From NCBI GenBank assembly GCA_910576655.1, contig CAJTJC010000011.1, positions 1 through 64,000 on the forward strand: 64,000 bases of DNA, read 5' to 3'. Shown here piece after piece: positions 41,469 to 47,996 of this stretch. Both the position numbers and the translations under genes were made by a program. Source of the stretch: an uncultured Christensenella sp. GTDB lineage: Bacteria; Bacillota; Clostridia; Christensenellales; Borkfalkiaceae. A model generated the notes under the pieces. The model searched no databases. It saw nothing but the letters and a program-made list of their open reading frames with translations, and was not told the origin of the DNA. Positions within the stretch are counted from its first letter, which is position 1, and the number at the start of each line of letters is the position of its first letter.

Positions 41469-42146
41469 ATGAACGTCAAAAAATTTTTACGGGAACAGGC
41501 TGAAAAGAATGCCGAAAACCTTCTGGACGAAAACGATTTGCTGTATTTGCAGCAGTTTGAAAGTGTTGAAGAGGGGGCGGCTACGGCAAAACCGCGCGGT
41601 TTATCGCGCAAAAAGCTTTGGGCAATACTAAGCCCTGTCGTAACCGTTGCGGTGGCGGCAATAATTATATTTCCGTCGGTTTTCGTAAAAAGAAAGGGCG
41701 ACATATTTTATCAGGAAGCTAATGTCAGAGAAATGACCAGTACTTTTAATGATTTACAAGAAGATACCCATTATTTTCAGTTTGTAGATAATATTAATTC
41801 ACCTTTTAGAGTAACGCTTAACTATGACTCCGTCAGTAACGATAAATTATTTTATGTGTTAGATGGTATTACCGCTATATCGAGATTTAAATATTATATT
41901 ATAATAAATGAAAATTATCAAAAACCATTTGATATTGGTAATGATATTCTTTTTCATGAGTTTAATGGATATAATCTTAATTACGAGTGTATAGAAATTG
42001 AGGTGGGAGCATCGGTAGAGTATATATTTAAAGGTAAAATAACAGTTAACACCGAAATTATATATATTGAGTATAATCAATTAATAGATTTGGGCGAACA
42101 GGCGTTTTTCGACGATATAGAAAGTATAATTAAAGTAAAAAGCTAA
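41469..42146 (+). CDS. Single-pass membrane protein, anti-sigma-factor-like
   Basis: 225 residues. About 55 cytosolic residues with acidic/helical start ('VKKFLREQAEKNAENLLDENDLLYLQQFE'), a basic patch, one TM helix ('LWAILSPVVTVAVAAIIIFPSVFV') and a ~150-residue extracellular domain rich in Asn/Tyr/Ile. That topology is the one of ECF anti-sigma factors. The outer domain has strikingly AT-rich codons (from about 41700), unlike the N-terminal third, as if joined from two sources. Seven bases after the peptidase gene, so co-transcribed. Confidence 0.65.
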   Translation: MNVKKFLREQAEKNAENLLDENDLLYLQQFESVEEGAATAKPRGLSRKKLWAILSPVVTVAVAAIIIFPSVFVKRKGDIFYQEANVREMTSTFNDLQEDTHYFQFVDNINSPFRVTLNYDSVSNDKLFYVLDGITAISRFKYYIIINENYQKPFDIGNDILFHEFNGYNLNYECIEIEVGASVEYIFKGKITVNTEIIYIEYNQLIDLGEQAFFDDIESIIKVKS

Positions 42147-42184
42147 AACACGGCGGCTCTGCGAAAGCAGAGCCGTTGTGTTTT
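42147..42184 (+). terminator. Terminator of sigma/peptidase operon
   Basis: Fifteen-pair stem ACACGGCGGCTCTGC/GCAGAGCCGTTGTGT (two G-U) with GAAA loop, then TTTTC. Confidence 0.88.
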
Positions 42185-42259
42185 TCATTAAATTTTAACA
42201 AAGCAATAATAATTTATCTACAATTATCTAATATTATTATATACGGATAAAGGAGCTTT

Positions 42260-42970
42260 ATGAAAAAGAAGATAATCGAATTTATGCCGTTCGCGGTAGC
42301 GTTGCTTTTCAGTATAATCACCGTGACGGTATACACCGTCACGTTTGAAAACGTAGAGGCGGTGAGAATACTCGAAACCTGCGTTGCGCCGCTTATTCCG
42401 CTTGCAATACCCATACTTAACCGTATTTTCAAAATACGCATACCGTTTGCGCTGAATATCGCGCTGACGGTGTTTGCGATTATCGCAATAGACTTTGCGT
42501 CCGTGCTCGATTTTTACGCTAAAATAACCTATCTCGATAAATTCCTGCACGCGGCGTTCGGCGTGGTTGGCGCGTTCTGCGTAGCCGTATTTTTGCTGTA
42601 CGGCAACGGCAACAAAATGAAGCCCTGGTGCTTTTTCATAACGGTTATGTTCGCAGTGCTCGGCCTTGCCGCCGCGTGGGAAATTATCGAATATATCATG
42701 CACGCGCTTATCGGTATGGACACGCAGCGTTGGATGCCCGATATGGGCGCGGTCGGCGATATGACCGTTAAAGATTTCTTTGCGGACTACAACCCGCTTT
42801 GGGATACTATGTGGGATATTATCGTGGCGGTGTTCGGTGTAATTGTCTTCTATATTTTAGTGCTGATAGATAAATTATGCGGCTACAAGGTGTGCAAAAG
42901 CGTTTACGCGCAGGTAAACTACCGCGCGCCTAAAAAGGAGGAAATAAATGACGATAACGGTTGTGTGTGA
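42260..42970 (+). CDS. Membrane protein, DUF2238/YjdF-like
   Basis: 236 residues, six TM helices. The conserved core is 'YLDKFLHAAFGVVGAF' and 'AAWEIIEYIMHALIGMDTQRW', followed by 'DTMWDIIVAVFGVIVFY', matching the DKxxH ... WExxE ... DxxxDxxxxxxG pattern of DUF2238 membrane proteins. Function unknown. AAAGGAG before ATG 42260. Its end overlaps the glycosyltransferase gene by 23 bases, so the two probably share a pathway at the membrane. Confidence 0.78.
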   Translation: MKKKIIEFMPFAVALLFSIITVTVYTVTFENVEAVRILETCVAPLIPLAIPILNRIFKIRIPFALNIALTVFAIIAIDFASVLDFYAKITYLDKFLHAAFGVVGAFCVAVFLLYGNGNKMKPWCFFITVMFAVLGLAAAWEIIEYIMHALIGMDTQRWMPDMGAVGDMTVKDFFADYNPLWDTMWDIIVAVFGVIVFYILVLIDKLCGYKVCKSVYAQVNYRAPKKEEINDDNGCV

Positions 42971-44105
42971 CATATTCGGCGAGGAAAACAACGGTACGCT
43001 CGTTGCCACAATGAACCTTATCCGCTTTTTGCAGGCTCAGGGGCATACGGTGCGTATTCTCTGCGCCGACCAAAGCAAAAAGGGCGAGCAAAATTTTTTC
43101 GTGGTGTCAAACCAAAGCTTCGGCAAACCGCTTAACGCGGTAGTGCGCCGCGTAGGGGTTACGCTTGCAAAGCCCGATTATTCGGTTATCGAGCAAGCCT
43201 TGCAGGGCGCCGACCACGTTCACATTATGTTCCCGCTCGGGCTGGGCTGCGCGGCGATAAAGGTTGCGCGTAAAATGAATTTGTCCGTCACGGCGGGCTT
43301 CCATATGCAGGCGGAAAATATGACGGGCTACGTCGGGCTGAACAAGTCGCTGCTTGCGAATATCTGCGTTTACAAATACATCTACAATCACTTATACCGT
43401 TTTGTGGACGCGATACATTACCCTACCGACTTCATACGCGACGTTTTCGAAAAGCGTATAGGCAGGCGCACAAACGGCTACGTAATATCCAACGGCGTAC
43501 ATTCGTATATGAAAAAACGCGAGGTAGACAAGCCCGAAGAATACAGGGATAAGATAGTAATACTTTCCACGGGCAGGTACTCGCGCGAGAAGTCGCAGGA
43601 TACGCTTATCAAGGCGGTAAGGTATTCGGCGCACCGCGACAGGATACAGCTTATTCTCGCGGGGCAGGGCATAAAGGAAAAGGAATACAGGCGGCTTGCC
43701 AAAAAGCTTCCGTTGCAGCCTGTATTCAGGCTGTTCAGTCGTGAAGAAATGGCGGAGGTGCTTAACTACTGCGATATGTACGTTCACCCCGCGATAGCGG
43801 AGCTTGAAGGCATAGCGTGCTTGGAGAGCATGGCGTGCGGCAAGCTTACGATAGTGTCGGATTCGGAAAAGAGCGCGACAAAAGGCTTTGCGATAGACGG
43901 CAAATGTATATTCAAAAGCAAGAACGCGAAGGACTTAGCGCGCGTAATAGATTACTGGATAGAGCGGCCTGCGGAACGCGAGGTATACGCGCAGAGGTAC
44001 GCGGCAAGCCCCGCAGTGCAAAATCAGGAAGACTGCATGCGCCAAATGGAGCAAATGATTTTCGAGGTACACGCAAAAAAACAGCGCGCAAAGCAATTTA
44101 TTTAA
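42948..44105 (+). CDS. Glycosyltransferase family 4
   Basis: 385 residues, GT-B fold. N-terminal 'VVCDIFGEENNGTLVATMNLIRFLQAQGHTVRILC'-type acceptor domain, 'HIMFPLGLGCAAIKVAR', C-terminal 'ILSTGRYSREKSQDTLIKAV', 'ILAGQGIKEKEYRRLA' and the donor-binding 'DMYVHPAIAELEGIACLESMACGKL' (E-x7-E). Similar proteins glycosylate diacylglycerol, e.g. to monoglucosyl-DAG; a glycolipid role would fit the membrane-protein partner. AAAAGGAGG before ATG 42948. Confidence 0.87.
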   Translation: MTITVVCDIFGEENNGTLVATMNLIRFLQAQGHTVRILCADQSKKGEQNFFVVSNQSFGKPLNAVVRRVGVTLAKPDYSVIEQALQGADHVHIMFPLGLGCAAIKVARKMNLSVTAGFHMQAENMTGYVGLNKSLLANICVYKYIYNHLYRFVDAIHYPTDFIRDVFEKRIGRRTNGYVISNGVHSYMKKREVDKPEEYRDKIVILSTGRYSREKSQDTLIKAVRYSAHRDRIQLILAGQGIKEKEYRRLAKKLPLQPVFRLFSREEMAEVLNYCDMYVHPAIAELEGIACLESMACGKLTIVSDSEKSATKGFAIDGKCIFKSKNAKDLARVIDYWIERPAEREVYAQRYAASPAVQNQEDCMRQMEQMIFEVHAKKQRAKQFI

Positions 44106-44110
44106 AACTA

Positions 44111-44139
44111 TTGACAGCGCGCCGCGATTGTGATAGTAT
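44111..44139 (+). promoter_or_regulatory. Promoter of CorC leader
   Basis: TTGACA (44111-44116), 17-base spacer, TAGTAT (44134-44139). Confidence 0.75.
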
Positions 44140-44161
44140 AAATCCGTAAGGAGAAACGAAT

Positions 44162-44284
44162 ATGGCTGACGGCCCACGTAGTGCTGCCGCGGAATTTGTA
44201 AAGCTTAATCAACCGGATAACATAGTCTGCATAAAAGTGCGGACTGTGTTTTTTTACTTTTCAAGGAGGTACACGGGCGTGTAA
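44162..44284 (+). CDS. 40-codon leader ORF overlapping a terminator
   Basis: AAGGAG (44148-44153) lies well before ATG 44162. The frame gives 40 residues starting MADGPRSAAAEFV and runs through the terminator hairpin (44220-44256), then over a second strong Shine-Dalgarno (AAGGAGG, 44263-44269) followed by GTG-TAA (44279-44284), a start directly joined to a stop. Such an arrangement is typical of attenuation leaders rather than of a functional peptide. Not a known leader type to me. Confidence 0.5.
   Translation: MADGPRSAAAEFVKLNQPDNIVCIKVRTVFFYFSRRYTGV
44220..44256 (+). terminator. Terminator/attenuator in CorC leader
   Basis: Twelve-pair stem ACATAGTCTGCA/TGCGGACTGTGT (two G-U pairs) with a six-base loop, then TTTTTTT. 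It lies between the promoter and the CorC gene with no other promoter seen downstream, so expression must depend on passing it. Confidence 0.85.
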
Positions 44285-44326
44285 TATCCTTTTAAACGGT
44301 AAAAAAATTTTTCGGAGGTTAATTAA

Positions 44327-45307
44327 ATGAATACGGTAACCGCAATTATTTTTATAGCGGTTTTGTTTATGTTACTTATGCTGTCTGCGTTTTTCTCGGC
44401 GTCGGAAACGGCGTTTACAAGTCTGTCGCAGGCAAGAATAAAAAGCCTTTCGCAAACCAAAAAGTCTGCAAGGCTCGTACTTAAAATCAGCGCCAACTAC
44501 AACAGGCTGCTGTCCACGCTGCTGATAGGCAACAATATAGTGAATATTGCCTCGGCGTCGCTCGCCACGATTATTTTTACCTTTTGGTTCGGCGAGCTGG
44601 GCGTCACGCTTTCGACGGTCGTTATGACGGTGCTTGTGCTTATCTTCGGCGAAATTACGCCCAAAAGCATTGCCAAAGAGCGGCCCGAGGAATTCGCTAT
44701 GTTTTCCGTGAGAATACTGTACGCTTTCCGGATAGTTTTCACGCCGCTGAGCATTATTTTCGACGGCTGGAAAAAGCTTGTAAATAAAATTTTCCGTCTG
44801 GACAAAAAACGCCCGTCTATGACCGAGGAAGAGTTTTCGATTATTGTCGAGGGAATTGCGGGCGAGGGCGTGCTTGCCGAGGCGGAGGCGGAAATAATTC
44901 AGAATACGATAAAGTTCAACGAAACCACCGTCGGCAAGGTTATGACGAAGGCGGAGGATATAACCTTCGTGCGACTTAATTACGGTATGAAAACCATTAA
45001 AAAGGTTTTCGTGGACAGCAATTATTCGCGCGTGCCCGTGTACGGCGGCGACGGGGTTATCGGCATACTATACCGCGCCGACTTTTACGAGATGCTGCTC
45101 GTAGGCAAGTCGGATATTCGCCCCATTTTAAAGCCCGCGCTGTTTACTACGCCCGAAACGGTAATTTCAGACCTTTTCGAGGTGCTGCAAAATCAGCAGG
45201 TTCCGCAGGCAATCGTAAAGGACGGCGAGCAGGTTGTCGGGCTTATTTCGATGGAGGATATCCTCGAAGAGCTTGTCGGGGAAATCGACGACAAATACGA
45301 TTTGTAA
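44327..45307 (+). CDS. CNNM/CorC family protein, without C-terminal CorC_HlyC domain
   Basis: 326 residues. DUF21 transmembrane domain 1-~185 ('LSAFFSASETAFTSLSQARIKSL', 'LSTLLIGNNIVNIASASLATI', 'LIFGEITPKSIAKERPEEFA') and a CBS pair (~205-320, 'VMTKAEDITFVRL', 'VVGLISMEDILEELVGEIDDKYD'). Implicated in Mg2+ (or Co2+) homeostasis and Na+/Mg2+ exchange. The C-terminal CorC_HlyC domain found in most ~420-residue members is missing, so the protein ends after CBS. CGGAGG before ATG 44327. The leader upstream is probably metal-responsive (inference). Confidence 0.9.
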   Translation: MNTVTAIIFIAVLFMLLMLSAFFSASETAFTSLSQARIKSLSQTKKSARLVLKISANYNRLLSTLLIGNNIVNIASASLATIIFTFWFGELGVTLSTVVMTVLVLIFGEITPKSIAKERPEEFAMFSVRILYAFRIVFTPLSIIFDGWKKLVNKIFRLDKKRPSMTEEEFSIIVEGIAGEGVLAEAEAEIIQNTIKFNETTVGKVMTKAEDITFVRLNYGMKTIKKVFVDSNYSRVPVYGGDGVIGILYRADFYEMLLVGKSDIRPILKPALFTTPETVISDLFEVLQNQQVPQAIVKDGEQVVGLISMEDILEELVGEIDDKYDL

Positions 45308-45348
45308 TTTGCGGATAAAGCGCGCCGAATTACCGAAAATAAATATGT

Positions 45349-46152
45349 ATGAAAAGGCGGATATTTATTATCGCGGCGGTGGTGCTTTCGGTGTTTGCGG
45401 CAATGCAGATTACGGTGTTCGCGTCGGACGCGCGCGCCGAATACGTTAAGCCTGCATACGCCGCGACGGATATTTCGGGCATACTCGAAAAGTCCTCTCT
45501 TTCGGACGCCGACTACGAAACGCTTTACCGTCAGACGGGTCTGACAAAAATCGGCGTGGACAGATGTATGGCGAGAGGGAGCGAAGGTATTGCGCGGATT
45601 AAGAGTATTCAGTCCGACCTGTTTTGCGATTACGCAGTGGATACAGACCGCTTTGCGCCCTTTTGCAGCGCGTACCGGACGGGCATGCGCGCTGCTTGTT
45701 GTTATCTTGAAAACGGCGATATTTTGGTGACCTCGTCAACGCATATCGCGGGCTTTCCCGCAGGGCACGCGGGGCTGGTGACAGACGCCGACCGCGGCGA
45801 GGCGTTGCAGGCGGTTTCGTACTTCGCGGAAAGCAGGCTCGGCTCGGCGCGCGATTTTACTTGCAGGCTGAATTTTATGGTGCTTGAGCCCTGCGCGCCC
45901 GACGGAGTGAGGGAGGAGGTCGTCCGATACGCCAAAAGCAATCTTTTGGGGAAAAAGTACGGCGTTTTTATCGGCAAACGCGAGTGCGAGCGTACCCAGT
46001 GCGCGCACCTAATATGGTACGCCTATAATCGGCTCGGTATCGACCTTGACGGCAACGGCGGACTTTTCGTCACGCCGAAAAATATCGCAAATTCGCCCTG
46101 CGTCCGCGTGGTGCAGGTTTTCGGCTTCGACCTCGATAAGCTTTGGAATTGA
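45349..46152 (+). CDS. Exported YiiX/YebB-like NlpC/P60-fold cysteine hydrolase
   Basis: 267 residues with an N-terminal signal or anchor (1-~30, 'RRIFIIAAVVLSVFAAMQITVFA'). The permuted NlpC/P60 marks are 'NGDILVTSS', 'FPAGHAGLVTD' (His) and 'ECERTQCAHLIWYAYNRLGIDLDGNGGLFVTPKNIANSP' region with Cys in 'TQCAHLIW'. Family members cleave amide or thioester bonds in the envelope; substrate unknown. No good ribosome-binding site precedes ATG 45349; ATG 45345 is out of frame. Confidence 0.8.
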   Translation: MKRRIFIIAAVVLSVFAAMQITVFASDARAEYVKPAYAATDISGILEKSSLSDADYETLYRQTGLTKIGVDRCMARGSEGIARIKSIQSDLFCDYAVDTDRFAPFCSAYRTGMRAACCYLENGDILVTSSTHIAGFPAGHAGLVTDADRGEALQAVSYFAESRLGSARDFTCRLNFMVLEPCAPDGVREEVVRYAKSNLLGKKYGVFIGKRECERTQCAHLIWYAYNRLGIDLDGNGGLFVTPKNIANSPCVRVVQVFGFDLDKLWN

Positions 46153-46155
46153 CCT

Positions 46156-46830
46156 TTAAATTTTAATTAATTGCTTGTACCAATTCCAGAACTCTTTATA
46201 GAATTCCCACGTTTCGTCGCCCTTTATTGCGTATATGCAAATAAATTGGATAAGGCAAATCGCAACGAATACGGAAATTGCAATAATAATATTTCTGATT
46301 AGTTTTTTATTTTCTTTTATTATTTTTTCAATATTATCGAGCTCTATCAGCTCGATAATTTTATTTTCTTTATTTGCATAGTTTATCGTGTACCACGTTC
46401 CGCCTTTTTCTAAGCCGTTGAATACAGCAATAACAAGGCAGCTTTTATCAACCATATAGCGGTTGCGTTGCAGCATACACTCTGGGGTGTAACGTATTGA
46501 AATAAGGGTAACTTCGTTTGCACGTTTTAAAATGCTTTCATAGCGCAATTTATCTGTATCGTTCCATTTCATAGTTTGGTTTTGGCAGGGGATAGCGCAC
46601 TCTAACGTAATCGCATACTCATCCCGAAGCTTTAAAACAATTTCCGCAAAGTCCAAATCAACGCCGATAGCCATACCCGAAATAAAGTTTGTAATTCCGT
46701 ATTCGGTAATTGCAAGCTTTATTTTTTCTTCAAGCGCTTTTAAATACACCTTATGCCTTTTTTTGTCTTTTCCGTACTCAAACGGAAACCCTTGCGGGCG
46801 GTGTCCCGTGCAACAGCAAGATTTTTTCAT
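46156..46830 (-). CDS. SLOG-family (DUF1273/YpsA-like) protein with C-terminal TM helix
   Basis: 224 residues. The first ~165 are a YpsA/DUF1273-type SLOG domain: 'CCCTGHRPQGFPFEYGKD', 'ITNFISGMAIGVDLDFAEIVL', 'LECAIPCQNQTMKW', 'NRYMVDKSCLVIAVFNGLEKGGTWYTINYA'. SLOG proteins bind nucleotide-like ligands and often serve in stress or defence signalling. Unusually a TM helix ('LIRNIIIAISVFVAICLIQFICIYAI') and a short tail follow. AT-rich codons. Divergent to an XRE regulator across a near-perfect 26-bp inverted repeat. AAAAGGA before ATG 46830. Confidence 0.8.
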   Translation of the reverse strand: MKKSCCCTGHRPQGFPFEYGKDKKRHKVYLKALEEKIKLAITEYGITNFISGMAIGVDLDFAEIVLKLRDEYAITLECAIPCQNQTMKWNDTDKLRYESILKRANEVTLISIRYTPECMLQRNRYMVDKSCLVIAVFNGLEKGGTWYTINYANKENKIIELIELDNIEKIIKENKKLIRNIIIAISVFVAICLIQFICIYAIKGDETWEFYKEFWNWYKQLIKI

Positions 46831-46871
46831 TACGTTTCCTTTTTGATAGTTAATTTTTGTGTAAAAATTAA

Positions 46872-46897
46872 GCTATTTTATAATTATAAATTAGCTA
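46872..46897. promoter_or_regulatory. 26-bp inverted repeat between SLOG and xre genes
   Basis: An AGCTATTTTATAA arm meets TTATAAATTAGCT with a single mismatch. The centre contains TATAAT on both strands, so a dimer bound here would block transcription both ways. Probable operator of the xre product. Confidence 0.6.
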
Positions 46898-46929
46898 TTT
46901 GGTCAAAAAATAAATATAACCTTTCAGTT

Positions 46930-47388
46930 ATGGAATGTTCGGAAGAATTTAAGCAACGGTTTTTAGAGCTTATATCTGATTTAGATAGTAAAAAATCTGA
47001 AATACCTAAATTGCTAAATATAGATTATAATATTTATAAAAAAATTACAGAATTAGGCATTATTCCAAAACCAATAGTTTTGATAAGAATTGCCGATTAC
47101 TTTAATATTTCAATCGAATATCTATTAGGTAGAACAGACTATTCTTATTTTGAAAAATCTGATTTGGGAATGACATTTTTAGATAGGTATCAATCGTTAA
47201 AGCAAGAAAAAAATTTGACAGATTATGCTGTTGCTCAAAAACTTCATATTACAACAAGTTATACTACTAACTGGAAGAATAAAAGATATATTCCGTCGAT
47301 TATAAACCTAATAGTACTATCGGAAGAATTAAAAGTAACCATTGATTATTTACTTGGCAGAACAGACGATAGGACACTTCATAAATAA
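46930..47388 (+). CDS. XRE-family regulator with two HTH segments
   Basis: 152 residues with two tandem Cro/CI-type units: residues ~20-70 ('SEIPKLLNIDYNIYKKITELGIIPKPIVLIRIADYFNISIEYLLGRTDYS' pattern, degenerate) and ~85-150 ('NLTDYAVAQKLHITTSYTTNWKNKRYIPSIINLIVLSEELKVTIDYLLGRTDD' pattern, typical). Both end in 'YLLGRTD', pointing to an internal duplication. Very AT-rich compared with the rest of the window. Likely represses itself and the SLOG gene. No ribosome-binding site precedes ATG 46930; TATAAC nine bases upstream suggests a leaderless start. Confidence 0.82.
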   Translation: MECSEEFKQRFLELISDLDSKKSEIPKLLNIDYNIYKKITELGIIPKPIVLIRIADYFNISIEYLLGRTDYSYFEKSDLGMTFLDRYQSLKQEKNLTDYAVAQKLHITTSYTTNWKNKRYIPSIINLIVLSEELKVTIDYLLGRTDDRTLHK

Positions 47389-47390
47389 AA

Positions 47391-47416
47391 AGGTGCCGTT
47401 TCCTGCGGAAACGACA
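47391..47416 (+). terminator. Hairpin after xre gene
   Basis: GGTGCCGTTTCC/GGAAACGACACC with loop TGC; one mismatch. No U-run. Confidence 0.55.
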
Positions 47417-47439
47417 CCGCAGAACATACCTAATTACTT

Positions 47440-47552
47440 AGTTGTCAGACTAATTACAATTTCGCTAATAGGATTTGTAATAGTAATTTGGGTATAGCTC
47501 TACCTAAACTATGCCCATTAGCGTTTAAAACTATTAAATTAGTCTGACAACT
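47440..47552. repeat. Nested-stem element with 16-bp terminal inverted repeats
   Basis: AGTTGTCAGACTAATT at 47440-47455 is the exact complement of the right end (47537-47552). Inside, CGCTAAT/ATTAGCG and GGGTATAG/CTATGCCC (one G-U) are nested in order, so the whole 113 bases fold as one long interrupted stem. The right flank is TTTATTTT. It may be a small non-coding RNA, a composite terminator or a MITE-like repeat. No open frame of note. Confidence 0.6.
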
Positions 47553-47620
47553 TTTATTTTAGCAAAATGCGCTGATATTGTCAATTTTTAAAAAGCAATT
47601 ATTTATCTTTTCTATACAAC

Positions 47621-47673
47621 AAACGCCCCGCGGTAAAACTGCAGGGCGTTTGCTGGTGCACCTTAAGCAATTC
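47621..47673 (-). repeat. Second copy of tRNA-Arg 3' end plus hairpin
   Basis: Bases 47654-47673 match 19 of 20 bases of the tRNA-Arg 3' end (47802-47821: T-loop part, T-stem, acceptor strand, CCA). On the minus strand the copy is followed by a GC-rich hairpin (AAACGCCC/GGGCGTTT arms, 47621-47651). This is the same arrangement, with the same 20-nt boundary, as at the tRNA-Ser locus. Confidence 0.75.
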
Positions 47674-47765
47674 TGCCGTTTCCACTGCGTGGAGCCTCGG
47701 CAGAGCGTCGGGCAAAGCCCTCGCGCGAATCATAGGAATTCGAAAGGACTTGCAATTTACACAAC
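47674..47765. other. Non-coding spacer of tRNA-Arg locus
   Basis: No gene seen. It has CTGCCG/CGGCAG enclosing CCAC/GTGG, a GGGC/GCCC hairpin, and another 11-base match to the tRNA (AGGAATTCGAA). Confidence 0.5.
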
Positions 47766-47799
47766 AAAAAGAGAGGTAAAAAAATTCACCTCTCTTTTT
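47766..47799 (-). terminator. Terminator of tRNA-Arg
   Basis: Twelve-pair stem AAAAAGAGAGGT/ACCTCTCTTTTT just past the CCA end on the minus strand. Confidence 0.8.
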
Positions 47800-47801
47800 G
47801 C

Positions 47802-47878
47802 TGGTGCACCTTAAGGAATTCGAATCCCTAGCCTTTGGTTCCGTAGACCAACGCTCTATCCAGTTGAGCTAAAGGTGC
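47802..47878 (-). tRNA. tRNA-Arg (ACG)
   Basis: Minus strand: acceptor GCACCTT/AAGGTGC, D-arm with 'AGCTCAACTGGATAGAGC', anticodon stem TTGGT/ACCAA with loop CTACGGA (anticodon ACG, decoded as ICG), T-arm loop TTCGAAT, discriminator A and encoded CCA. Length 77. Confidence 0.96.
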
Positions 47879-47959
47879 GTAATTATTTAAGCCGCTTAAC
47901 AGCTTAATAATTATAGTAAATTTATTTTTCTTTGTCAAACGATTTAATCGTATAATTTT

Positions 47960-47991
47960 GCGCGTGCGGATGAATTTTCATCCGCACGCGC
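47960..47991. terminator. GC-rich hairpin downstream of dipeptidase gene
   Basis: Fourteen-pair stem GCGCGTGCGGATGA/TCATCCGCACGCGC with an ATTT loop; U-run weak on both strands. Confidence 0.6.
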
Positions 47992-47996
47992 AGTGT

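Noticed and set aside
44140..44326. Known Mg2+ (M-box) or Mn2+ (yybP-ykoY) riboswitch before CorC
   Set aside because: Characteristic conserved segments were not found by eye; recorded as an unassigned attenuator.
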